NCBI GenBank assembly: GCA_002311915.1
Contig: DCAF01000029.1
Span: 567-23,485 of the forward strand
Length of the DNA stretch: 22,919 bases
Reading direction: 5' to 3'
Source: Sulfurovum sp. UBA1140
GTDB lineage: Bacteria > Campylobacterota > Campylobacteria > Campylobacterales > Sulfurovaceae
Shown here piece after piece: positions 6,377 to 14,601 of the stretch (the stretch's first letter is position 1; each line of letters opens with the position of its first letter). The translations under genes were made by a program, and so were the position numbers. The notes beneath the pieces were generated by a model. The model worked only from the letters and a program-made list of their open reading frames with translations, was not told where the DNA came from and did no database searches.

Positions 6377-7306
6377 TTAATCGGAATCTATTGGCAGGTA
6401 AACCCCTTCAAACTCACTCTCTTGCAGGGTGGTAGCAAGGCTATCTTTACTGGCATCTCCACTTTTTAGATAGTTTTTAGCATCGTTTAAACGATAATAG
6501 TATCGCAGGGTATTAAGCTTTTTGCCGTTTGACCAACTGGATACCAAGATATATCCTTTTCTATTCTCTTCAATTAATGAATAGGCTCCTTCTGCTGAAA
6601 AAGTGGTGGCATACATGTAGAGCTTTTTATTTTTTACCAAATAGTTGGCATCTAAAAGTTGCATCTCGCCTATAACTGCTTGATATTTGACTCGATGATT
6701 TCCAAATTTAACTTTTACCAAAAGGCTTGGGCTGCTGTTGGTCTTTTTATAGGCTAAATAGTAATATTTTCCACTTAACATCTTTTTAGAAAAATACTTT
6801 TCGTTATTGTGTACCACTTTTACTCTTTTTTGGCTAGGAGTAGGAATAGGGGTATAGGTTATAGGAGTGATAATAGGAGCTGAAGTTATGGTATACGGAA
6901 GGGTGTTGTCCTCTTCAGAGATGGCAACATTTTGTAGATAGTTTGGATTATTAGATGGAATATATAATGGTGGCTCTTGGGTTCTTTTTTTGAGTCTGTA
7001 GTCATGTATAACAGGGTGATGGAGTATTGTTGGAGAGTGGTTAATATGGGCATCAGGAAAATAGCGTTTATAGCCTGATAACTTCTTTCTAAGAATATTT
7101 TTATTAGGGCTATGGTAAGCAAAAGGAATGAACCAATGGTTTGATTCAACCACCACCACCTGTTCACGTAATGGTTGAGGCAGACGATTAATGCTTCTCT
7201 CTAGTCCTTTTAACTGTTTAAAGCTTCCAAGTTTAATAAAGTAATATTGATTTTGAGCATGGGCAACACCCATGAAAATTAGCATAAAGAGTAAAAATCT
7301 AATCAT
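6377..7306 (-). CDS. Exported protein with an N-terminal SPOR-like domain, function unknown
   Basis: The 309-residue product has a clear Sec signal peptide: a hydrophobic stretch 3-14, then AHA with probable cleavage after A17. Residues 19-65 (YYFIKLGSF, then LERSINRLP, then VVVVES) resemble a SPOR peptidoglycan-binding repeat in pattern, though not strongly. A linker at about 85-165 is rich in Pro, His and Thr. A second domain, about 170-285, is rich in Tyr and short beta-like strands (GKYYYLAYKK, KKLYMYATTF, YILVSSW). It is probably periplasmic or cell-wall associated. It has its own promoter and AAAGG upstream of the ATG. I do not recognise the C-terminal domain and assign no function. Confidence 0.7.
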   Translation of the reverse strand: MIRFLLFMLIFMGVAHAQNQYYFIKLGSFKQLKGLERSINRLPQPLREQVVVVESNHWFIPFAYHSPNKNILRKKLSGYKRYFPDAHINHSPTILHHPVIHDYRLKKRTQEPPLYIPSNNPNYLQNVAISEEDNTLPYTITSAPIITPITYTPIPTPSQKRVKVVHNNEKYFSKKMLSGKYYYLAYKKTNSSPSLLVKVKFGNHRVKYQAVIGEMQLLDANYLVKNKKLYMYATTFSAEGAYSLIEENRKGYILVSSWSNGKKLNTLRYYYRLNDAKNYLKSGDASKDSLATTLQESEFEGVYLPIDSD

Positions 7307-7329
7307 TTTTTTAATACCTTTTTAATGCA

Positions 7330-7335
7330 ATTATA
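7330..7335 (-). promoter_or_regulatory. Promoter -10 box of the SPOR-like protein gene
   Basis: The minus strand reads gcTATAATtgc. The expected start of transcription, near 7323, leaves a short leader of about 17 bases that contains AAAGG before the ATG at 7306. It lies between the galU stop and this gene, so the gene has its own transcript even if galU reads through. Confidence 0.55.
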
Positions 7336-7407
7336 GCATATAAAAAGGCGAGTAATCGTGAAATTTAGGGCTTTAAAGAGAGTCTTGATGCAACTTTTTT
7401 TATTGAT

Positions 7408-8232
7408 TTATTTGCTTTTTCTGTAAAACCAGTTGGTTGCTTCGACAAAGCCATCAACCGAACCACAATCAAAGCGTTTTCCTTTAAACTTGTAAGCGAT
7501 AACATTTCCCTGTTTGGCTTGTTCTAAAAGGGCATCGGTAATTTGAATCTCACCCCCTTTTCCTGCTGGGGTATTTTTTAAAATATCAAAAATATCAGGG
7601 GTTAAGATGTATCGACCAATAATGGCAAGATTACTTGGAGCATCTTTTGGGTCTGGTTTTTCAACCATATCTTTTACTCTATAGGTATCGTCGGTTCCAT
7701 CCACCAATTTTCCTGCAATAACTCCATATTTATGGGTTTGGTCTAAGGGAATCTCTTCGATGGCAACAACAGAGCATTGATACTTTTCATACACCTCTAT
7801 CATCTGTTCCAATACACCCATCTCTTCATTGTGGCAGAGGTCATCGGCTAAGACCACGGCAAAGGGTTCTCGTCCAATAAGTGTCTCTCCTGTTAAGATG
7901 GCATGTCCTAGACCTTTCATCTCAATCTGTCGTGTATACGAGAAGGTACATTGTTCAATTAATGCACGAATCTCATCAAGTAGACACTCTTTACTTCCCC
8001 CTTTAATCTGATGTTCTAGTTCATAACTGATGTCAAAGTGGTCTTCAATGGCTCGTTTTCCTCGTCCTGTAACGATAGCCATGGTTGAAATACCAGCCAA
8101 GAGTGCCTCTTCAACCCCATATTGAATAAGGGGTTTGGTCAAGATAGGGAGCATCTCTTTGGGGGTTGCTTTGGTGGCTGGTAGAAAACGGGTTCCATAA
8201 CCTGCTGCGGGGAATAGACATTTTTTAATCAT
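7408..8232 (-). CDS. galU: UTP--glucose-1-phosphate uridylyltransferase
   Basis: The 274-residue enzyme makes UDP-glucose from UTP and glucose-1-phosphate in the cytoplasm. It has the nucleotidyltransferase signature FPAAGYGTRFLP (7-18) with K21 and K25 following, the GLGHA motif at 107-111, the metal-binding D130-D131 in LADDL, then VEKP and GGEIQITDAL near the C-terminus. This is the full canonical GalU set, at usual length. It starts 8 bases after the gltX stop; its AAGGA overlaps that stop codon, so it is translated from the gltX transcript. UDP-glucose (and UDP-galactose or UDP-glucuronate derived from it) would feed the polysaccharide genes that begin at 9760. Confidence 0.95.
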   Translation of the reverse strand: MIKKCLFPAAGYGTRFLPATKATPKEMLPILTKPLIQYGVEEALLAGISTMAIVTGRGKRAIEDHFDISYELEHQIKGGSKECLLDEIRALIEQCTFSYTRQIEMKGLGHAILTGETLIGREPFAVVLADDLCHNEEMGVLEQMIEVYEKYQCSVVAIEEIPLDQTHKYGVIAGKLVDGTDDTYRVKDMVEKPDPKDAPSNLAIIGRYILTPDIFDILKNTPAGKGGEIQITDALLEQAKQGNVIAYKFKGKRFDCGSVDGFVEATNWFYRKSK

Positions 8233-8240
8233 ATTAATCC

Positions 8241-9638
8241 TTATATTTGTTGTTTTTTAAATGCTATCGCTTTTTCAATTCGATTGATGGTCTCATCTAC
8301 GCCTAAAATCATCATAATCTCATCCAGTCCAGAACCCGTCATTTTTCCTAAAAGGCTAACACGTAAAGGCATTCCAATTTTACCAAAACCTATTGATTTT
8401 TGCTCAACAATTTTTTGAATGATTGCATGATAATCTGCTGGACTCTCTAAAGATGCTTCTTCCTCTTTAAGTAGGGTAGAAAAATCATTTAAAATGGTGG
8501 TGGCTTCTCCTTTAAAGGCTTTTTTAAACCCTTTGGCATCATAAGTTGTTGGGGTATTGAGTATAATATTAATTTGATTGGCTAACTCTACCATGGTTTT
8601 TCCACGCTCTTTGGTGGCATTTAAAATTAAATCCAACTGTTTATGAGAGCCAATATCCACCCCATATTCACTTAAGAGGGTTGCCAATTTATCATGGGGC
8701 ATATTTTTAATGTAGTGGGCATTGAGCCAAAGCAGTTTATCTAAGTTATAGTTCGATGAACTCTTGTTGATATTGTTTGGGTCAAAGAGTGAAATCATCT
8801 CTTCAATGCTGAATATCTCTTGGTCTCCATGGCTCCAACCCAATCGAACCAAAAAGTTTAAGAGTGCTTCAGGCAGGTAGCCCAAGGTTTTATACTCCAT
8901 CACATCGGTGGCTCCATCTCGTTTAGAGAGCTTCTTCCCTTGTTCATTGTTAATCATTGCCACATGGTAAAAGTTGGGCATTTTAAAGCCCAATGCTTCA
9001 TAAACTACCATCTGTTTGGGGGTGTTGTAGAGGTGGTCATCACCACGAATCACATCGCTAAGTCCCATCAGGGCATCATCAATGGCAACCACAAAGTTAT
9101 AGGTGGGAACACCCCCTGAACGGGCAATAACAAAATCATCCACTTCACTCGAAGCGATACAAATCTCGCCTTTAACCCCATCATTAAAGATAAGATTTCC
9201 CTCGGTTGGAGCTTTAATACGAATAACGGGTTCGACACCTTGGGGTGGGGTTCCTTTAAAATCTCGGTATCGTCCATCATATCGTGTTCGCTCACCCTTT
9301 GCCATCTGTGTTTCACGCAGGGTTGTTAGCTCTTCTTTGCTCATGTAACATCTGTAGGCTTTTCCTTCTGCTAGAAGTTGGTCAACATATTTTTGATAAA
9401 TATCAAACCGTTTTGATTGGTAAATTGCATCGCCATCATAGCCCATGCCTACCCATTCAAATGCTTGTAAAATGGCACTAAGTGCCTCATCAGAATTTCT
9501 TGATAAATCAGTATCTTCAATACGAAGCAGAAATTCTCCACTATTTTTTTTAGCCCAAAGCCATGAAAAGAGAGCTGTTCGCAGTCCTCCAATGTGTAAA
9601 TATCCTGTTGGGGATGGTGCAAAACGCGTTGTTGTCAT
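8241..9638 (-). CDS. gltX: Glutamyl-tRNA synthetase (class I, one of the bacterial GluRS types)
   Basis: The 465-residue class I aminoacyl-tRNA synthetase charges tRNA with glutamate. The ATP-binding HIGH motif is HIGG at 15-18, preceded by RFAPSPTG, and the KMSKS-like loop is KLSKR at 236-240. The C-terminal anticodon-binding domain is present. The Cys pair of the E. coli zinc site is reduced to one Cys (RCYMS near 96-100), so no zinc knuckle is predicted. Campylobacterota commonly carry two GluRS copies, one for tRNA-Glu and one that misacylates tRNA-Gln ahead of GatCAB. I cannot tell from sequence which this is. AAAGGG precedes the ATG. It is first in a two-gene operon with galU. Confidence 0.95.
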   Translation of the reverse strand: MTTTRFAPSPTGYLHIGGLRTALFSWLWAKKNSGEFLLRIEDTDLSRNSDEALSAILQAFEWVGMGYDGDAIYQSKRFDIYQKYVDQLLAEGKAYRCYMSKEELTTLRETQMAKGERTRYDGRYRDFKGTPPQGVEPVIRIKAPTEGNLIFNDGVKGEICIASSEVDDFVIARSGGVPTYNFVVAIDDALMGLSDVIRGDDHLYNTPKQMVVYEALGFKMPNFYHVAMINNEQGKKLSKRDGATDVMEYKTLGYLPEALLNFLVRLGWSHGDQEIFSIEEMISLFDPNNINKSSSNYNLDKLLWLNAHYIKNMPHDKLATLLSEYGVDIGSHKQLDLILNATKERGKTMVELANQINIILNTPTTYDAKGFKKAFKGEATTILNDFSTLLKEEEASLESPADYHAIIQKIVEQKSIGFGKIGMPLRVSLLGKMTGSGLDEIMMILGVDETINRIEKAIAFKKQQI

Positions 9639-9667
9639 TGGTTAACCCTTTTGTAGTAATGGTGAAA

Positions 9668-9673
9668 ATTATA
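9668..9673 (-). promoter_or_regulatory. Promoter -10 box of gltX-galU
   Basis: The minus strand reads gtTATAATttt, with an expected transcription start near 9661 and a leader of about 23 bases containing AAAGGG before the gltX ATG. The 121-base divergent spacer also serves the sugar transferase gene at 9760, for which only weak boxes (TAGAAT at 9727-9732) are visible. Confidence 0.55.
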
Positions 9674-9759
9674 ACCTAAGACCCATTAATCTTTCGTTTA
9701 TTATCGGCTTGATAGCTTAGTTAATGTAGAATTATGGTATCTAAACCCGAGGTGATGCT

Positions 9760-10698
9760 ATGATAATTTTAGGTGACCGATATACGTTTAGTCAGATTGA
9801 AAAAGAGCGTTTAGAAAAAAAGTTTAGCACCATTAACCATTTAAGCTATCGAGACCTATCGGTACAAAAGAGTATAAAGCAGATTGATACTCTGCTTAAG
9901 TTGCAAAAATATTCGGTTATTGTCTTAAATACCAAAGCAGTAATTCCCCCCAAACTTATTACCTATTTGAGCAAACTTGAACTCCAAGGGGTATGTTATT
10001 TAACCATTGAACACTGCTTGGAACAGTATCTGCATAAGTGTCTTATTCCCCGAGAATTTAGAGATATAGAGTTTATAGAAGAGATACAAGCCTATAGCTC
10101 TTTTCAATATCTACAAAAAAGAGTGATTGACTCTATCGCCATTTTAATACTGCTAATTCCCACACTTTTTGCCATACTCTATACCAAGTATCGAATTCAA
10201 AAAGAGTCAGCAGGAGGGCTATTTTTTAGACAAAAGCGTGTCGGAGAATCAGAGCAAGAGTTTGAGTGTATTAAACTGCGTTCCATGCACCTAGATGCCG
10301 AAAAAAATGGAGCCAAGTTTGCCTCTGATGATGACCCAAGAACCTTTCCATGGGGAAAAACCATACGTTATACCAAAATAGATGAGTTGATACAGCTTTG
10401 GAACGTACTTAAAGGTGAGATGCACTTGGTGGGTCCTAGACCTGAACGAAAAATATGGACAACAGAGTTTGAAAAAAGCATACCCCTCTACAATCAACGC
10501 CACGTGGTAGCCCCTGGAATTACAGGTTTGGCACAGATAAAGTATCAGTATGGTTCAGGCAAACTTGATGCGCAAGAGAAGCTGATGTATGATCTCTATT
10601 ACATTAAACACTGGAGCTTAAAATTAGAGCTAGAGATTATTTGGAAAACAGCCTTATTTGTGTTGACCAAAAAACGGGAGAACCTTTCAAATTTTTAG
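9760..10698 (+). CDS. Bacterial sugar transferase (initiating monotopic phosphoglycosyl transferase) with a soluble N-terminal extension
   Basis: The 312-residue protein transfers a sugar-1-phosphate from a nucleotide sugar to polyprenyl phosphate. Residues 1-120 form a soluble extension without membrane segments. One hydrophobic helix, about 123-142, is followed by the catalytic domain: FRQKRVG (156-162), KLRSM (172-176), IDEL with the catalytic Asp-Glu pair (D208-E209), WNVLKGEM, GPRPER (225-230), and PGITGLAQ. It therefore lacks the four-helix N-terminus of WbaP types, and the extension is unlike the Rossmann-like domain of the second transferase at 11869. GAGG lies 7 bases before the ATG. 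The last 12 bases overlap the convergent gene at 10687. Sugar specificity cannot be read. Confidence 0.85.
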   Translation: MIILGDRYTFSQIEKERLEKKFSTINHLSYRDLSVQKSIKQIDTLLKLQKYSVIVLNTKAVIPPKLITYLSKLELQGVCYLTIEHCLEQYLHKCLIPREFRDIEFIEEIQAYSSFQYLQKRVIDSIAILILLIPTLFAILYTKYRIQKESAGGLFFRQKRVGESEQEFECIKLRSMHLDAEKNGAKFASDDDPRTFPWGKTIRYTKIDELIQLWNVLKGEMHLVGPRPERKIWTTEFEKSIPLYNQRHVVAPGITGLAQIKYQYGSGKLDAQEKLMYDLYYIKHWSLKLELEIIWKTALFVLTKKRENLSNF

Positions 10699-11808
10699 CT
10701 TAAATGGCTTCAATATCGCACGAATAGTCTTTCTAGCTCGTGGTAGTATATAACTTTTAAAGTCTACTCTGTATCTGTGCCATCTGTTGTTAAAGTATCT
10801 ATCTTGTTCCTCTTTTAATTCGATTAAGGTCTGTTCTACTTCACAAAATTTCAATGTTTTTGGTGAGATATATCGTGGGTAGAGTATTAATGCTACAGCT
10901 ATCAACTCATCTAACGAGACCTTTCTAGTTCTTCTTTTACATGCTTTATAATCGGTGGTTAAACCCCATCCTGCATAAAAAGGAATTCCATAAGTAGATA
11001 CTTTTTTACCACGAAGAAGGGCATCAAAACCTGCACCTGACGTTAGGGTATGCACCTCATCACTTGCTTTAATGGCACTGTCGATACTAATATTGCTAAC
11101 AATTTTGTTGGCACATTTGTCGGTAATCTCTTTTGATATATTTCCGATTCTATTTCCTGATAAGACATCGGGGTGGGGTTTGTAGATGATATACGCGTTT
11201 GGATTTTTCTTTTTAACCATTTGAAGCAGGTCACTATTATTTAATCCAAAGGCTCCATATTTAATAGACATGTCATCTTCGACCTGTCCTGTAACCAATA
11301 TTACTTTGCTGTATTTTTCTCTATTTATCTTAAGTTGAACATGCTCTAAGTGGTTATATTTAGAAAATTTTGAAGCAATTACCATCTCTTTGACCACTTT
11401 GGCACGAGATATTAAGTCGTTGCTAAAGGTATGATTTTGCAGTAGATATTCTAAATCAGAGACTTTTTCTGGGTTAAAGTAGACTCCTCGTGAGTCTATT
11501 CCTAACGAGTAGGGTTTGGCAAAACCCGAACCCAATGCCACCGAGCGAATAAAAGCATCTTCGATACGGTATATGGGTAGGTTATGCTCTTTAGCATACT
11601 CTTGAACTTTTGGAAAAGATACAATTCCATAAATAAAGATATTTGAGTTCTCTCCTAAACCTTTTTTTAGAGCATCATCTAAATCTTTACAGATAAACTT
11701 TTGATTATTGGGGGCATAAAAAAAAGAGTCTATCTGCATCATTCTCCACGGAGAGAAGTTAAAAAAATAGAGCTTTCCTTCATTTGAGGGGTAAGAGAGT
11801 TGAGGCAT
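10687..11808 (-). CDS. Single-module KpsC-like capsule polysaccharide protein (putative beta-Kdo transferase)
   Basis: The 373-residue protein belongs to the Capsule_synth (KpsC/KpsS) family. Motifs are R81-x2-D84-x3-R88 in RIEDAFIRS, GQVEDD (174-179), YKPHPD (209-214), HTLTSGAGFDAL (253-264) and YGIPFYAGWGLT (273-284); these are typical of KpsC modules. Proteobacterial KpsC has two such modules in tandem (CAZy GT99 and GT107, about 670 residues) that build the alternating beta-Kdo linker of capsules. Here there is one, so it may add a single Kdo. In some ABC-exported O-antigens a lone GT99 domain caps the chain with Kdo. The gene is divergent from the wbaP-like gene and convergent with the 9760 transferase. 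AAGGA lies 9 bases before the ATG. Which Kdo linkage it makes is not predictable by eye. Confidence 0.8.
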   Translation of the reverse strand: MPQLSYPSNEGKLYFFNFSPWRMMQIDSFFYAPNNQKFICKDLDDALKKGLGENSNIFIYGIVSFPKVQEYAKEHNLPIYRIEDAFIRSVALGSGFAKPYSLGIDSRGVYFNPEKVSDLEYLLQNHTFSNDLISRAKVVKEMVIASKFSKYNHLEHVQLKINREKYSKVILVTGQVEDDMSIKYGAFGLNNSDLLQMVKKKNPNAYIIYKPHPDVLSGNRIGNISKEITDKCANKIVSNISIDSAIKASDEVHTLTSGAGFDALLRGKKVSTYGIPFYAGWGLTTDYKACKRRTRKVSLDELIAVALILYPRYISPKTLKFCEVEQTLIELKEEQDRYFNNRWHRYRVDFKSYILPRARKTIRAILKPFKLKI

Positions 11809-11838
11809 GGTTGCGTTATCCTTAAGATATTTTTTTGA

Positions 11839-11845
11839 TATAATA
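11839..11845. promoter_or_regulatory. Overlapping divergent -10 boxes (TATAAT for wbaP-like operon, TATTAT for the KpsC-like gene)
   Basis: The plus strand has gaTATAAT at 11839-11844 after a run of seven Ts, with an expected start near 11851. The minus strand reads TATTAT across 11845-11840, with AAGGA downstream of it before the KpsC-like ATG. Only 60 bases separate the two start codons, so the two directions share the same bases and may compete for polymerase. Confidence 0.5.
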
Positions 11846-11868
11846 CACTAAAAAAGTAAGAGTTGAAA

Positions 11869-13191
11869 ATGACCCATCGAAATTTTTTTAATCATACTGC
11901 CCTTCTTATTGTGGATATTGTTGCCCTTATTTCCCTTTTTTATGCCTCTGGTCTGATTCGTGTGGCACTGAGTGGCGAAGATATTCCCCTCTTTAATAGC
12001 ATCTCTCTTGCTGATTTTGTTTTTATTATTTTTATTATTCTCTTTTTTATGCACAGTGAGAAGATATATACCTTTCGGTATGATTTTTGGCAAGAGAGCA
12101 AAAAGATTCTAAAATCGCTCTTTCTCTCTTACTTAATGGCACTGACACTTCTTGCTTTAATGAAGACCAATTTGTATTATTCACGACTCTTTATTACCAT
12201 CTACTTTGCTTTAGCCATGGTGTGGATACCCATAATCAAGCGAATTGCTAAAAGAATACTCTACACTTTTAATGGTTTAAACAATGGGGTTTTGGTCTTA
12301 GGAGAAGTCGAACAGGTGGAGTTGTTTAAAAAAGAGTTTCAAGCAAATTTTTACTTGGGGCAACACTACTCAAGCACTGCGTATGATTCGGTTATTATTG
12401 TCTCGAAAGGGATGAGTAAAGAGGTGTTAGATGGGTTAATTGCCCGTTACTTAAATCAAAAAGGGGGACTCTATTTGGTTCCTTATGTGACCGATATTAA
12501 CTTTGTACACTCTAATATTATGGAATACTCTAATATTCGTTACAACTCCATTCATATTGAAAACCGACTGCTGATTCGTCGAAATTTATGGATAAAAGAT
12601 ATTTCAGATAAGCTGGTTACGTTTATGATTTTGCCTTTTTTTCTTCTTTTGCATGGTTTTATTACTCTTGCCATTAAGCTTGACTCTAAAGGAGCCATTT
12701 TTTTTAAACAGCCACGACTTGGAAAAGGGAACCATGATTTTTTATGTTATAAATATCGAACCATGTTTGAAAATTCTGAACATCTGCTTCAAGCTTATCT
12801 AAAAGAGCATCCCGAAGAGGTGAGCCATTATCAAATCTATCATAAGTATAAAAATGATCCACGAATTACCAAAGTGGGTCATGTTTTAAGAGCCACCTCA
12901 CTTGATGAGTTGCCCCAAATACTCAATATTTTAAAAGGAGAGATGAGTCTAGTGGGACCTCGACCCTATATGCTGAACGAATCGGCTAAACTTGCGAATC
13001 ATCAAGAGTTTATACTTAAAGTTAAACCAGGGATTACAGGATTGTGGCAGGTGAGTGGACGCAACAATTTGACTTTTAAAGAGCGAAATGAGTTAGAGGT
13101 GTGGTACATTAAAAATTGGTTTTTATGGGATGACTTTGTGATTTTAATTAAAACGATTAAAGTGGTGTTGATGAAAATTGGGGCTAAATAG
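11869..13191 (+). CDS. wbaP: WbaP-type undecaprenyl-phosphate sugar phosphotransferase (initiating enzyme)
   Basis: I place the start at ATG 11869 (440 residues), because TAAGAG lies at normal distance upstream; the in-frame TTG two codons earlier is too close to it. Four membrane helices (about 9-33, 45-63, 82-98, 106-122) are followed by a short Rossmann-like domain (about 140-230) and then the re-entrant helix (about 250-270). The catalytic domain shows FFKQPRLGKG, KYRTM, SLDELPQ with the catalytic Asp-Glu (344-350), GPRP (363-366) and PGITGLWQVSGR. This is the canonical length and order for the polyprenyl glycosylphosphotransferase family that starts O-antigen or capsule repeat synthesis at the inner membrane. 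It heads the operon that runs to 20494. Galactose or glucose are common substrates; the actual sugar is unknown. Confidence 0.9.
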   Translation: MTHRNFFNHTALLIVDIVALISLFYASGLIRVALSGEDIPLFNSISLADFVFIIFIILFFMHSEKIYTFRYDFWQESKKILKSLFLSYLMALTLLALMKTNLYYSRLFITIYFALAMVWIPIIKRIAKRILYTFNGLNNGVLVLGEVEQVELFKKEFQANFYLGQHYSSTAYDSVIIVSKGMSKEVLDGLIARYLNQKGGLYLVPYVTDINFVHSNIMEYSNIRYNSIHIENRLLIRRNLWIKDISDKLVTFMILPFFLLLHGFITLAIKLDSKGAIFFKQPRLGKGNHDFLCYKYRTMFENSEHLLQAYLKEHPEEVSHYQIYHKYKNDPRITKVGHVLRATSLDELPQILNILKGEMSLVGPRPYMLNESAKLANHQEFILKVKPGITGLWQVSGRNNLTFKERNELEVWYIKNWFLWDDFVILIKTIKVVLMKIGAK

Positions 13192-13212
13192 AAATTTGGA
13201 TAAAATACTATT

Positions 13213-14601
13213 ATGAAAAAACAGATGACAAATATAATATTATGTGGTGGAAGTGGTACGCGACTTTGGCCGATTAGCAGAACCTTGATGCCCAAACAGT
13301 TTGTAAAACTTTTTAATGAACAGTCTCTCTTTCAACTTACCTTGGAGAGAAATGCAAAGTTTTGTGATAAAAACTTAATTGTCTCGAATACCGAGCAGTA
13401 TTTTTTAGCCCTTGATCAGAGTGAAGAGCAGGAGTTTGTTGATGCTAAAGCGTTAAAGTTTCTGCTTGAACCTGTGGGTAGAAATACTGCCCCTGCCATT
13501 GCGTTGGCATGTATGGCACTTGATACCGATGAGGTAGTTTTGGTCACCCCCTCTGATCATCTAATTAAAGATGAAGAGGCGTATGCCAAGGTCTTAAAAA
13601 AAGCTCAACTTTTGGCATTAGAAGACAACTTGGTCACTTTTGGGATTACCCCCACAGCTCCTGAGACAGGGTTTGGGTATATTGAATCAGAGGGTTTAGA
13701 TGTTAAAGCCTTTCATGAAAAACCCAATAAACAGAGAGCCGAGCAGTATTTACACGCAGGAAACTACTACTGGAACTCGGGCATGTTCTGTTTTAAAGCA
13801 GGTGTTTTTTTAGAAGAGCTTAAAACTTATGCTCCTGAAATTTATAAGGCTTCTTTAACAGCGTATAATCGTGTTAAAGAGAATGAGATTATTAGAATAA
13901 AAGAGCCTGACATGTTGGCAATTCCTGAAGATAGTATTGATTATGCCGTTATGGAAAAATCTTTAAGGGTCAAGGTGATTCCTTCGGATATAGATTGGTC
14001 AGATGTGGGAAGCTTTGATGCCCTTTATGAAGAGCTACCCAAAGATGAAAATGGCAATACCAAAAATAGCAAACATATTGCCATTAACAGTAAAAATAAC
14101 TTTATCTATGGCAAAGAGCGAGTAATTGCCACGGTAGATGTAGAAGATTTAATTATTGTAGATACGGGGGATGCCCTGCTTGTCTCTAAAAAAGGGAGTT
14201 CTCAAAAGGTTAAAGCCGTGGTTAACGAGGTGAAAAAAACCACCCAACTGCACAATGTTCACCTAACGGCTCACCGACCATGGGGAACCTACAGGGTACT
14301 AGAAGAGCATGAACGCTACAAGATTAAAACCATTGTGGTCAAACCCAATCACCGACTCTCGTTACAGAAACATTTCCATCGTAATGAACATTGGATTGTG
14401 GTGAGTGGCACAGCAACCGTGACCGTAGGAGATCGACGCTTTATTGTTCGCCCCAATGAGTCTACCTATATTAAAATGGGCGAAGTGCATCGATTAGAGA
14501 ACGAAGGTAAAATACCTGTGGTGTTAATAGAGGCACAAGTGGGTGAGTATACGGGCGAAGATGATATTGTTCGCCTAGAAGATGATTTTAAAAGAGATTA
14601 A
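13213..14601 (+). CDS. manC: Bifunctional mannose-1-phosphate guanylyltransferase / mannose-6-phosphate isomerase
   Basis: The 462-residue fusion is the type II PMI/GMP family (ManC, AlgA). The N-terminal nucleotidyltransferase half has GGSGTRLWP (12-20), PKQF (27-30), TPSDH (112-116), FHEKP (167-171) and WNSGMF (187-192). The C-terminal cupin isomerase has RPWGTY (355-360) and the metal-binding cluster Q385-K-H-F-H-R with E392-H393. It turns fructose-6-phosphate via mannose-6-phosphate and mannose-1-phosphate (needing a separate phosphomannomutase, not in this window) into GDP-mannose, the donor for mannose, and precursor of fucose or rhamnose, in the polysaccharide. It lies 21 bases after the wbaP-like gene. 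The Shine-Dalgarno sequence is weak (TTTGGA, 12 bases away), so translation may be partly coupled. Its stop codon touches the next gene's start. Confidence 0.95.
   Translation: MKKQMTNIILCGGSGTRLWPISRTLMPKQFVKLFNEQSLFQLTLERNAKFCDKNLIVSNTEQYFLALDQSEEQEFVDAKALKFLLEPVGRNTAPAIALACMALDTDEVVLVTPSDHLIKDEEAYAKVLKKAQLLALEDNLVTFGITPTAPETGFGYIESEGLDVKAFHEKPNKQRAEQYLHAGNYYWNSGMFCFKAGVFLEELKTYAPEIYKASLTAYNRVKENEIIRIKEPDMLAIPEDSIDYAVMEKSLRVKVIPSDIDWSDVGSFDALYEELPKDENGNTKNSKHIAINSKNNFIYGKERVIATVDVEDLIIVDTGDALLVSKKGSSQKVKAVVNEVKKTTQLHNVHLTAHRPWGTYRVLEEHERYKIKTIVVKPNHRLSLQKHFHRNEHWIVVSGTATVTVGDRRFIVRPNESTYIKMGEVHRLENEGKIPVVLIEAQVGEYTGEDDIVRLEDDFKRD

Noticed and set aside
9103..9645. Several plus-strand open frames antisense to gltX
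   Set aside because: They overlap one another and a full-length canonical gltX; their products are rich in Ser/Pro/Arg from complementary codons and look like shadows.
11863..11868. TTG start for the wbaP-like gene two codons before the ATG
   Set aside because: The ribosome site would touch the TTG, whereas ATG 11869 has normal spacing.
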